46,568 bases of DNA from Bacillota bacterium. GTDB lineage: Bacteria; Bacillota; Clostridia; Lachnospirales; Lachnospiraceae. A program made the position numbers and the translations under genes. The first letter of the stretch is position 1, and every line of letters starts with the position of its first letter. The notes under the pieces are model-generated. The model worked only from the letters and a program-made list of their open reading frames with translations. It ran no database searches and was not told the origin of the DNA. The stretch is from NCBI GenBank assembly GCA_023436065.1, contig JAEZKU010000007.1, positions 1 to 46,568 on the forward strand. Reading direction: 5' to 3'. Shown one piece after another: positions 1-6,473 of the stretch.

Positions 1-1371
1 GGGAGCATCCCAAAGTTTGTGTAAACCTTCAAACTGATGTAAAATAAAATTACTCAGTTTGGAGGTTTTATTTTATGGCAAAGAGAAGAAGGGACGAATC
101 TCCCGAAAGACAGGCACTACGTGAAATGGTTAATGGATACCTGAAAGAAAATCCGGTTAAGAATGGAACAGATGTCAATGCTCTCATGAGAGAGATGATG
201 TCGGTTATTCTGGAAGGCAGTCTGGATGGCGAAATGGATGAGGAACTGGGTTACTCCAAGTATGATTTCCGAAACAAGGAAACAGATAACAGCAGAAATG
301 GATACAACTCAAAAACATTACATACCAGTTATGGAGACATGGAGCTGGATGTTCCCCGTGACCGCAATGGAGAGTTTGAACCTAAAATTGTTAAGAAATA
401 TCAAAATACTTTGACCCAAGACATGGAGGAAAAAATCATTTCCATGTATGCCAAAGGAATGACAACCGGAGATATTGAGAGCCATATGCAGGAGCTTTAT
501 GGAGTAGATATTTCAGACAGTACCATCAGCCGGATCACAGACAAAATACTCCCTATCGTGAAGGAATGGCAGGAACGACCGCTGGAAGAAATATATGCCG
601 TAGTATTCATGGATGCCATACATTTTCATGTCAGAAGCGAAGGACGGATTGTAAAAAAAGCTGTCTATATCGCCGTTGGAATTGATATGAACGGACGTAA
701 AGATGTCCTTGGGATGTATGTCGGAGAAAATGAAAGTGCGAAATTCTGGCTTTCCATCATGAATGGTTTAAAGAACCGTGGAGTGCGGGACATCCTGATT
801 GCATGCGTAGATGGTCTGACTGGATTCCCCCAGGCCATTGAAGCTGTCTTTCCGGAAACAGAAATCCAGCAGTGTATTATCCATCAGATCCGCAATACAA
901 CAAAGTTTGTATCCTACAAGGATATCAAGCCGCTCATGGTTGATTTAAAGCGTGTGTATGCAGCACCTACGGAAGATATCGCATTAAGCGAATTGGATTT
1001 GTTTGATGGAAAATGGGGAGGAAAATACCCCAAAATAGCAAAGTCTTGGAGGGACAACTGGGCTAATCTTTCTACGTATTTTAAATATCCCGAGGCAGTT
1101 CGCAGGCTTATTTACACCACTAATGCCATAGAGGGCTTTAACCGGCAGCTTCGGAAGGTTACGAAAAGTAAGACGGTATTTCCCACTGATGACAGTCTGC
1201 TAAAAATGCTGTACCTGGCCACGATGGACATCACGAAAAAATGGACAGGACACCGTCAGGACTGGGGACAGATTCATTCTCAGTTGGAGATATTCTTTGA
1301 AGAAAGGTTATCCTAAAAACGAAAAATCAAGGTATTAAAACTGCCGAAGGGGAGTTTTACTTGACAACCCC
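1..1371 (+). mobile_element. IS256-family insertion sequence, ends uncertain
   Basis: The element is defined by its transposase gene. The window opens with GGGAGCATCCCAAAGTTTGT, which has the look of an IS256-type terminal repeat (inner part TTTGTGTAAA). I searched the 130 bases after the stop codon for its reverse complement and did not find it. The best right-end candidate is a TTTTACTTGACAACCCC stretch ending at 1371, which matches the left end only weakly. Either the right end is degenerate or truncated, or the true left end lies before the window. No target-site duplication can be assessed because the left flank is absent. Confidence 0.5.
75..1316 (+). CDS. IS256-family (MULE-type DDE) transposase
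   Basis: This 413-residue protein catalyses cut/copy-and-paste movement of its own insertion sequence. The length is normal for IS256 transposases and the frame is intact. The DDE triad is visible as D180 (VVFMDAIHF), D246 (ACVDGLTGFP) and E353 (TTNAIEGFNRQLRK). The last of these is the family signature, with the Asn-Ala-Ile-Glu-Gly context. The conserved C/H stretch QQCIIHQIRN lies between the second D and the E. The ribosome site GGAGG sits about 8 bases before the ATG. Nothing in the reading frame suggests inactivation, so the gene is probably functional, although the element ends are unclear. The gene is unrelated to the iron genes that follow. Confidence 0.95.
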   Translation: MAKRRRDESPERQALREMVNGYLKENPVKNGTDVNALMREMMSVILEGSLDGEMDEELGYSKYDFRNKETDNSRNGYNSKTLHTSYGDMELDVPRDRNGEFEPKIVKKYQNTLTQDMEEKIISMYAKGMTTGDIESHMQELYGVDISDSTISRITDKILPIVKEWQERPLEEIYAVVFMDAIHFHVRSEGRIVKKAVYIAVGIDMNGRKDVLGMYVGENESAKFWLSIMNGLKNRGVRDILIACVDGLTGFPQAIEAVFPETEIQQCIIHQIRNTTKFVSYKDIKPLMVDLKRVYAAPTEDIALSELDLFDGKWGGKYPKIAKSWRDNWANLSTYFKYPEAVRRLIYTTNAIEGFNRQLRKVTKSKTVFPTDDSLLKMLYLATMDITKKWTGHRQDWGQIHSQLEIFFEERLS

Positions 1372-1394
1372 AAAAACAGATTTATAATACAAGC

Positions 1395-1429
1395 ATGGGC
1401 AAGAACCACTGAAAAATGGCCTTGCCCAT
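1395..1429. terminator. Inverted repeat between IS and dtxR-like gene
   Basis: Arms ATGGGCAAG and CTTGCCCAT (9 bp) are separated by 17 bases. They lie just past the 3' ends of two convergent genes: the transposase on plus and the regulator on minus. AT-rich sequence follows on both sides. It probably ends the minus-strand regulator transcript; the U-tract is imperfect. Confidence 0.55.
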
Positions 1430-1446
1430 AAATTACAATTAAAATT

Positions 1447-1845
1447 TTATATCAGTTTTTTGAGTTTACACGTACTTTGAAACAGCCTCCCTACATGATT
1501 TTTCATTGCATCAAAACTATCTTTGCTGATAACATGTTCGATTTTACAAGCATCCTCCGCAGCAGTTTTTGGGTCAACCCCTAAATTCACAAGCCATGAG
1601 GATAAAAGCAAGTGCCTTTCGTAAATCATTTCTGCAATTTCTCTGCCGGCGTCTGTTAACTTGACCCAGCCTTCGCTTGACACCGTAATCAAATTGCGCT
1701 CACGAAGATGCTTCATTGCGAAACTGATACTGGATTTTTTATATCCGAGTTCATTTGCTATATCAACTGATCTGACCACCGGAAGTGTTTTACTTAGTAC
1801 TAGAATAGTTTCTAAATAGTTTTCAGAGGATTCGTTTGTACTCAT
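1447..1845 (-). CDS. DtxR/MntR-family metal-dependent transcriptional regulator (iron-type ligand set)
   Basis: This is a 132-residue repressor of the DtxR/MntR family: an N-terminal winged helix (about 1-65) and a helical dimerisation/metal domain (about 70-132). It lacks the C-terminal SH3/FeoA-like domain of full DtxR. Compared from memory with Bacillus MntR, the ligand positions read N9, E12, H78, C100, E103 and H104. The C-x-x-E-H spacing (C100-KI-E103-H104) is that of DtxR/IdeR rather than the Glu-x-x-Glu-His of manganese sensors, which suggests Fe2+ sensing. N9 replaces the Asp or Met seen in the models. The gene faces away from the feoAAB operon, and both promoters carry similar boxes, so it probably represses both. 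The start is supported by an AGAAAGG ribosome site. Confidence 0.88.
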   Translation of the reverse strand: MSTNESSENYLETILVLSKTLPVVRSVDIANELGYKKSSISFAMKHLRERNLITVSSEGWVKLTDAGREIAEMIYERHLLLSSWLVNLGVDPKTAAEDACKIEHVISKDSFDAMKNHVGRLFQSTCKLKKLI

Positions 1846-1890
1846 AGTATGACCTTTCTATGTAAAATAGTAAGTTATGTAAAACTTAAG

Positions 1891-1921
1891 TTAGTATATC
1901 ATAAGTAGGCAAGAAATTCAA
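1891..1921 (-). promoter_or_regulatory. Promoter of the DtxR-type regulator gene with overlapping DtxR-like box
   Basis: Read on the minus strand: -35 TTGAAT (1916-1921), a 17-base spacer, and -10 TATACT (1893-1898). The -10 lies inside TTATGATATACTAA (1891-1904), which fits the DtxR half-site pattern TTAG-n6-CTAA with one mismatch. The perfect palindrome AACTTAAGTT (1883-1892) abuts it. Autoregulation is inferred. Confidence 0.65.
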
Positions 1922-2028
1922 TCTTTACAGAGCTCAGAATAGCGTTGCGCAGAGCTTAAGAAGACCAGCCGGAACGCAAAAAACACAGGAAGGATTATGT
2001 ATTAATGATAAAAAATTGCTTGAAGTTC

Positions 2029-2059
2029 TTGACAACTAATAGAAGTTAGAATATACTAA
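2029..2059 (+). promoter_or_regulatory. feoAAB promoter with overlapping DtxR-like operator
   Basis: A consensus promoter: -35 TTGACA (2029-2034), a 17-base spacer, and -10 TATACT (2052-2057). The -10 sits inside TTAGAATATACTAA (2046-2059), an exact TTAG-n6-CTAA inverted repeat; the arms extend to GTTAG/CTAAC at 2045-2060. A repressor bound here would block RNA polymerase. The same TATACTAA core occurs at the same place in the divergent regulator promoter. Confidence 0.75.
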
Positions 2060-2123
2060 CCGAAGAAGGAAATGATAATCACTCTCAAAGGAGAAGGAAC
2101 TATTCAAAGAAAGTAGGTGAAGG

Positions 2124-2336
2124 ATGATGCCTTTAACCATGGCGAAAGCAGGAGAAGTGAACGTGATTAAGAAAGTCGGCGGGAAAGAAGAGACTAGAAA
2201 GTTTTTAGAGAATCTTGGCTTTGTGACAGGCGGATTAGTAACTATAATTTCTGAGATTAGCGGTAATATGATTGTCAATGTGAAGGATTCCCGCATTGCA
2301 ATAAATAAGGAAATGGCCAGTAAGATTCAGGTATAA
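2124..2336 (+). CDS. feoA: FeoA-type SH3-like protein, first copy
   Basis: This 70-residue small cytosolic protein of the FeoA family forms an SH3-like beta-barrel and is thought to modulate the FeoB iron transporter. It shows the family pattern: an N-terminal MPLTMAKAGEV, the central LENLGFVTGGLVTIIS turn (compare the usual LxxLGhxxGxxVxVh), and a C-terminal VNVKDSRIAINKEMASKIQV strand pair. AGGTGAAGG precedes two adjacent ATGs (2124, 2127), and either could be used. It is the first gene of an operon feoA-feoA-feoB-small Cys-rich protein. The 67-base gap to the second feoA has no terminator. The two FeoA copies differ clearly, so this is not a recent duplication. Confidence 0.9.
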   Translation: MMPLTMAKAGEVNVIKKVGGKEETRKFLENLGFVTGGLVTIISEISGNMIVNVKDSRIAINKEMASKIQV

Positions 2337-2403
2337 TGTCTTGCTTATTTTTTTGCGAAGCTGATATCTGATCGATCGAACAATAGTATGAAGGAGACGC
2401 TCA

Positions 2404-2625
2404 ATGAGTACATTGAAAGAAGTAAAAGTAGGGCAGACAGTGAAAGTAGTAAAGCTGAATGGTGAAGGTGCCGTGAGGAGAAGAATCATGGATATGGGAA
2501 TTACGAAGGGTGTAGAGGTGTATCTGCGCAAGGTTGCACCGCTTGGAGACCCGATTGAGGTAACTGTCAGAGGCTATGAACTATCCCTTAGAAAAGCAGA
2601 TGCAGAGATGATAGAGATAGAGTAA
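2404..2625 (+). CDS. feoA: FeoA-type SH3-like protein, second copy
   Basis: This 73-residue FeoA-family protein carries the typical core KVVKLNGEGAVRRRIMDMGI followed by TKGVEVYLRKVAPLGDP and the closing EVTVRGYELSLRKADAEMIEIE. It is closer to the standard FeoA consensus (RRRxxDMGxxxGxxhxh, APLGDPh, RGxxLSLR) than the preceding copy. The ribosome site AAGGAGACGCTCA lies upstream of the ATG. It lies 113 bases before feoB and is almost certainly cotranscribed with it. Two FeoA paralogues ahead of one FeoB is a known arrangement in Clostridia; they may sit together on the transporter as distinct subunits (inference). Confidence 0.93.
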   Translation: MSTLKEVKVGQTVKVVKLNGEGAVRRRIMDMGITKGVEVYLRKVAPLGDPIEVTVRGYELSLRKADAEMIEIE

Positions 2626-2630
2626 TTTTT

Positions 2631-2658
2631 TTGTTTAGCGGTTAGTTTGGACTAATAC
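2631..2658 (+). promoter_or_regulatory. Possible internal feoB promoter with a third DtxR-like box
   Basis: TTAG-TTTGGA-CTAA (2642-2655) again matches the TTAG-n6-CTAA pattern exactly. It overlaps a weak promoter-like pair TTGTTT (2631-2636) and TAATAC (2653-2658), spaced by 16. Position and pattern support a regulatory role, but it could also be a small hairpin (TTAGT/ACTAA) in the intercistronic RNA. Confidence 0.4.
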
Positions 2659-2738
2659 ATGTGAGATAAAACTAACACATCTTTAAATAGTACATATAGA
2701 AACATATTAAAATAATATTATGGAAAGAGGAGCAAGAA

Positions 2739-4898
2739 ATGTCTATTAAAATAGCATTAGCAGGTAATCCGAATTGCGGTAAGACAACATTGTTTAATGC
2801 CTTGACCGGCTCAAATCAGTTCGTTGGTAACTGGCCGGGTGTTACTGTAGAGAAAAAAGAAGGTAAATTAAAGGGATACAAGGATGTTATTATCACGGAT
2901 TTACCGGGTATCTATTCATTATCTCCATATACGCTTGAAGAGGTTGTAGCCAGAAATTACTTACTTTCAGAACGTCCGGATGCAATATTGAATATTATTG
3001 ATGGCACGAATCTGGAGCGTAATCTCTATCTTACAACACAGCTTGTTGAATTGGGAATTCCGGTTATTGTGGCCATTAATATGATGGACGTCGTAGAGAA
3101 GAATGGCGATCAGATCAATACAAAGAATCTGGCAAAGGAATTAGGCTGCGAAGTAGTTGAGATATCGGCCCTGAAGGGGATCGGTATCAAGGAAGCAGCT
3201 GCAAAAGCAGTCGAGATCGCGAATAATCATGCCGGAATGCTTCCGCAGCACAAATTTGTGGGGTCTGTTGAACATGCACTTGCCCATATTGAGGAAGCGG
3301 TATTACATAGCATGCCTGAAGAGCAGCAGAGATGGTATGCGATCAAGATTTTTGAGCGTGATGAAAAAGTAATCGAACAGCTCGGGATTGCAGCTCAGCT
3401 TGAAGCACATATTGAGAATGATATTAAGGCTTGCGAAAATGAGATGGATGATGATTCGGAAAGTATCATCACGAATGAGAGATATCAATACATTTCAAGT
3501 ATCATTCAGGATTGCTGTGTTAAGAAGAGTAAGGGAAAGCTGTCCACCTCAGATAAGATTGATAAAGTGGTTACCAATCGTTGGCTTGCACTTCCGATCT
3601 TTGCGGTAGTTATGTTTGCTGTATATTTTATATCGGTTACTACGGTAGGAACCCTTTTGACAGATTGGATGAATGATACCCTGTTTGGTGAATGGATCAT
3701 TCCGGCCGCACAGAGTGGCTTGGAAGCAATCGGCTGTGCTGACTGGTTAATCGGTCTTCTGGTGCATGGTATCGTTAGTGGTGTTGGTGCGGTGCTTGGC
3801 TTCGTGCCCCAGATGCTGGTACTGTTTATCTTCCTTGGATTTTTGGAAGCCTGTGGATATATGGCACGTATTGCATTCATTATGGACCGTATCTTCCGTA
3901 AATTCGGATTATCAGGAAAATCCTTTATTCCTATGTTGATCGCATCCGGTTGTGGAGTACCCGGAATCATGGCTTCAAGAACCATTGAAAATGACCGCGA
4001 CCGTAAGATGACAATCATGACAACTACCTTTATCCCTTGCGGCGCTAAACTTCCGATTATTGCTTTGATTGCCGGAGCATTATTCGATGGAGCCTGGTGG
4101 ATTGCGCCTAGTGCATATTTTGTTGGAATTGCAGCAATTATCTGCTCCGGTATTATCTTAAAGAAGACAAGGATGTTTACAGGAGATCCGGCTCCCTTCG
4201 TAATTGAATTACCTGCATATCATATGCCGACCTTTATCAATGTGATGAGAAGCATGTGGGAACGTGGATGGTCCTTCATTAAGAAGGCAGGAACAGTTAT
4301 TTTACTTTCTACTATCTTCGTTTGGTTTGCTCAAAGTTTTGGCTTTGCTGACGGTGGCTTCGGTATGGTAGAGGATATGAATGATAGCATTTTAGCAGCG
4401 TTGGGTGGTATCCTCGCTCCGGTTTTTGCACCGCTTGGTTGGGGAAACTGGAAACCGGCTGTAGCTGCTATTACGGGACTTTTGGCAAAGGAAAATGTAG
4501 TTGGAACCTTTGGTATACTTTACGGCTTTGGCGAAGTAGCGGAAGACGGAGCAGAAATCTGGGGAACCCTGGCGTCAAGCATGACTGCAGTTGCAGCCTA
4601 TTCCTTCCTTGTATTTAATCTGTTATGCGCACCCTGCTTTGCGGCAATGGGAGCGATAAAGCGTGAGATGAACAATGCTAAGTGGTTTTGGATTGCAGTC
4701 GGATATCAGACAGGTTTGGCATATCTGGTTTCACTCTGTATATTCCAGATTGGAACATTGATTACAACAGGTGCATTCGGAATCGGTACTGTAGTTGCAT
4801 TTGCGATTGTAATCGGATTTGTATATTTGCTTTTCAGACCTTATAAAGAATCGAATAAGACAATCAATATAAAGTCAAGTGTGAAAGCATTGAATTAG
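2739..4898 (+). CDS. feoB: Ferrous iron transporter FeoB (first system)
   Basis: FeoB is a GTPase-gated inner-membrane Fe2+ importer; this one has 719 residues, a normal length. The G domain motifs are G1 GNPNCGKTT (9-17), the G2 threonine in GVTVEKKEG (about 36), G3 DLPG (54-57) and G4 NMMD (114-117). A helical GDI-like domain follows (about 180-265). Two Gate regions are visible as CGVPGIMASR (about 405) and AKENVVGTFG (about 585), within roughly eight or more membrane segments from residue 285 onward. The C-terminal half holds the conserved Cys in SGCGVPG and PCGAKLPI. The ribosome site GGAAAGAGGAG is well placed. It is the transport subunit of the feoAAB operon and probably iron-repressed through the upstream boxes. 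Confidence 0.97.
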   Translation: MSIKIALAGNPNCGKTTLFNALTGSNQFVGNWPGVTVEKKEGKLKGYKDVIITDLPGIYSLSPYTLEEVVARNYLLSERPDAILNIIDGTNLERNLYLTTQLVELGIPVIVAINMMDVVEKNGDQINTKNLAKELGCEVVEISALKGIGIKEAAAKAVEIANNHAGMLPQHKFVGSVEHALAHIEEAVLHSMPEEQQRWYAIKIFERDEKVIEQLGIAAQLEAHIENDIKACENEMDDDSESIITNERYQYISSIIQDCCVKKSKGKLSTSDKIDKVVTNRWLALPIFAVVMFAVYFISVTTVGTLLTDWMNDTLFGEWIIPAAQSGLEAIGCADWLIGLLVHGIVSGVGAVLGFVPQMLVLFIFLGFLEACGYMARIAFIMDRIFRKFGLSGKSFIPMLIASGCGVPGIMASRTIENDRDRKMTIMTTTFIPCGAKLPIIALIAGALFDGAWWIAPSAYFVGIAAIICSGIILKKTRMFTGDPAPFVIELPAYHMPTFINVMRSMWERGWSFIKKAGTVILLSTIFVWFAQSFGFADGGFGMVEDMNDSILAALGGILAPVFAPLGWGNWKPAVAAITGLLAKENVVGTFGILYGFGEVAEDGAEIWGTLASSMTAVAAYSFLVFNLLCAPCFAAMGAIKREMNNAKWFWIAVGYQTGLAYLVSLCIFQIGTLITTGAFGIGTVVAFAIVIGFVYLLFRPYKESNKTINIKSSVKALN

Positions 4899-4973
4899 TA
4901 TCATGATAGCATGCTTTCATCAAGCTTGTGTCTGCGTTGCATCCACAAGCTTGAATAGATAAAAGCAACGCAG
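4882..4973 (+). promoter_or_regulatory. Intercistronic RNA structure between feoB and the Cys-rich gene (possible H-type pseudoknot)
   Basis: Three pairings are visible. TGAAAGCAT (4882-4890) pairs with ATGCTTTCA (4911-4919) over the feoB stop. TCAAGCTTGTG (4920-4930) pairs with CACAAGCTTGA (4944-4954), 11 bp. CTGCGTTGC, inside that loop (4932-4940), pairs with GCAACGCAG (4965-4973), 9 bp, just before the next ribosome site. Loop-to-downstream pairing is H-type pseudoknot geometry; alternatively the two stems exclude each other. Confidence 0.55.
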
Positions 4974-4986
4974 AAAAGAGGTAGAT

Positions 4987-5127
4987 ATGGGAACCGCAAC
5001 TGTATTAGTAGGTTTGATAGGCGTAGTAGCATTCATCATTCGTGGCATGATTAGAGATAAAAAAGCAGGAAAATCTGTTGTATGTGGAGGAAAATGCGAT
5101 CAATGCCATGGACATTGCTCACATTAA
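4987..5127 (+). CDS. FeoB-associated Cys-rich membrane protein (46 aa)
   Basis: This is a very short gene with a ribosome site AGAGGTAG before the ATG. The 46-residue product has an N-terminal hydrophobic segment (TVLVGLIGVVAFIIRGMI), a positively charged stop-transfer patch (RDKKAGK), then a small Cys/His tail with C33, C37, C40, C44 and three His. This is the form of the FeoB-associated Cys-rich membrane proteins (FeoC-like position) found at the end of Firmicutes feo operons. The tail could bind Fe2+ or a cluster near the transporter pore; that function is inference. A second member closes the other feo operon at 39077. The gene ends at a terminator 27 bases downstream. Confidence 0.85.
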   Translation: MGTATVLVGLIGVVAFIIRGMIRDKKAGKSVVCGGKCDQCHGHCSH

Positions 5128-5153
5128 GCTTGCCGTTGTGTTGTATCAAACAT

Positions 5154-5198
5154 TAGCATGTAGTGCGTATTACAAGGATTACATGCTATTGTTTTGGT
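5154..5198 (+). terminator. Terminator of the first feo operon
   Basis: TAGCATGTA (5154-5162) pairs with TACATGCTA (5180-5188), 9 bp with a 17-base loop. It is followed by TTGTTTTGG. It lies 27 bases after the Cys-rich gene. Confidence 0.7.
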
Positions 5199-5267
5199 TA
5201 TGTCAATGTTAATGAACTAAAGAACAACTATGTAACAGAATTATAACTTTTAAAGGAAGAGATTAAT

Positions 5268-5867
5268 TTGAACATACATGAGAATAACGCAGGGATAGAT
5301 TATCACGAGATCATAGACTGTATCGTAAGTGCTTTGGATGCAAAGGATCCATATACGGCAGGACATTCACAAAGAGTGAGTGATATGTCATTGGTTGTCT
5401 GTAACCTCCTGGGATTAAAAAAAGATAATACCCAGAAGATTCATATAGCAGCACATTTGCATGATATCGGGAAAATCGGTATACCCGATGCAATATTACA
5501 TAAAAAAGGACGCCTAACAAAAGAGGATTGGGTGATCATAAAAAAACATCCGCAGATAGGAGCTGAAATCTTAAGCAAATCATATCATTTAAATGAGCTA
5601 AAGGAAATTGTACTAAGTCATCACGAACGATTTGACGGGAAGGGTTACCCCCACGGATTAAAAGCCGAAAAGATACCGGTTGGATCCAGAATCATTGCGA
5701 TCTGTGACTCGATCGATGCAATTACTTCAACCAGATATTATAGAAAAGCACATAGCTTTGAGTTCTGCTATGATGAGATAGAAAAGAACCTGGGAATTAT
5801 TTATGATCCAATGATCGGCAGATATGTATTGGATCATTGGGAACGAGTAATACAAATAGTTGCCTGA
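5268..5867 (+). CDS. HD-GYP domain protein (putative c-di-GMP phosphodiesterase)
   Basis: This 199-residue stand-alone HD-GYP domain has no sensor or receiver part. Family role: hydrolysis of cyclic di-GMP. Metal-site and signature residues are present: H33 in AGHSQR, H65-D66 in AHLHDIGKIGIPD, the HHE at 118-120 and GYP at 126-128 (HHERFDGKGYP). The later ICDSIDAIT motif is also intact. All expected ligands are there, so it is likely active. The start is a TTG at 5268, chosen because AAAGGAAGA lies 8 bases upstream and no ATG fits. It is a single-gene unit between two terminators. It precedes the c-di-AMP synthase region, but its own nucleotide would be c-di-GMP. Confidence 0.88.
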   Translation: MNIHENNAGIDYHEIIDCIVSALDAKDPYTAGHSQRVSDMSLVVCNLLGLKKDNTQKIHIAAHLHDIGKIGIPDAILHKKGRLTKEDWVIIKKHPQIGAEILSKSYHLNELKEIVLSHHERFDGKGYPHGLKAEKIPVGSRIIAICDSIDAITSTRYYRKAHSFEFCYDEIEKNLGIIYDPMIGRYVLDHWERVIQIVA

Positions 5868-5879
5868 ATACAGTGATGA

Positions 5880-5923
5880 TAATCCCTCATGGAGTATTTA
5901 TTCGAATATTCTGTGAGGGATTA
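5880..5923 (+). terminator. Terminator after the HD-GYP gene
   Basis: TAATCCCTCA (5880-5889) pairs perfectly with TGAGGGATTA (5914-5923), 10 bp, followed by CTTTATTATTA. It separates the HD-GYP gene from the following operon and rules out any coding start in this stretch. Confidence 0.75.
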
Positions 5924-5970
5924 CTTTATTATTATGTTTTATCGAAAATTTCCAAAACAGAAAAAAATCC

Positions 5971-5999
5971 TCGAAATTCAATATCGACTATGCTATAAT
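5971..5999 (+). promoter_or_regulatory. Promoter of the operon that includes cdaA
   Basis: -35 TCGAAA (5971-5976), a 17-base spacer, and -10 TATAAT (5994-5999) with TGC upstream (extended -10). It lies between the preceding terminator and the ribosome site GGAGGGA of the gene at 6054. Confidence 0.6.
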
Positions 6000-6053
6000 G
6001 AATTAGAATGCAGCACAAATGCATATGCTGCAATTCTCTGTTTGGAGGGAACT

Positions 6054-6455
6054 ATGTTAAATACAGATAAGGTCAGACTGATGACAAAGCTTGCCGTCTA
6101 TGAGACCAAGGTCGGTAAGGAAGATATTCGTCTGAGTAAATATTATAAGACAGACTACGTAAGATATCAGGTTATTAAATCAATCATATGCGCGACGTTC
6201 GGGTATGCTCTGATTCTGCTTTTGATATTTATATACCAGTCTGAGTATATTATTAAAAATGCAGTTACGCTGGATTACAAGATGATCGGTACCTATGTGT
6301 TGGGTATCTATATTATCGTCGCCGCTCTATATGGTTTGGGAGCTTCGGTGGGGTATTCCATCAAATACGATTTATCACGCAAAAAGCTGTCCCGATATTA
6401 TAAGTTGCTGAAACGTTTGAATAAAATCTATAATGAGGAGACACCGGAAGTTTAG
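6054..6455 (+). CDS. Small membrane protein of unknown function (two membrane segments)
   Basis: The product is 133 residues from the ATG at 6054. This start is chosen because GGAGGGA stands 4 bases before it, a promoter lies just upstream, and an earlier in-frame start would fall inside the preceding terminator. The protein has a basic, hydrophilic N-terminus (MLNTDKVRLMTKLAVYETK), then two hydrophobic segments at about 43-63 and 78-98 (ICATFGYALILLLIFIY, MIGTYVLGIYIIVAALYGLG). A basic C-terminal tail is rich in Lys, Arg and Tyr. I do not recognise a family. It is 18 bases from the next membrane-protein gene, 1.1 kb before cdaA, and probably in the same transcript, so a link to the envelope or to c-di-AMP control is possible. 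Confidence 0.75.
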   Translation: MLNTDKVRLMTKLAVYETKVGKEDIRLSKYYKTDYVRYQVIKSIICATFGYALILLLIFIYQSEYIIKNAVTLDYKMIGTYVLGIYIIVAALYGLGASVGYSIKYDLSRKKLSRYYKLLKRLNKIYNEETPEV

Positions 6456-6473
6456 GTTTGGGAGGAAACATTT

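Noticed and set aside
5889..6053. Longer N-terminus for the small membrane protein at 6054
   Set aside because: The earlier start lies inside the terminator of the HD-GYP gene and upstream of the promoter -10. GGAGGGA fits the 6054 start.
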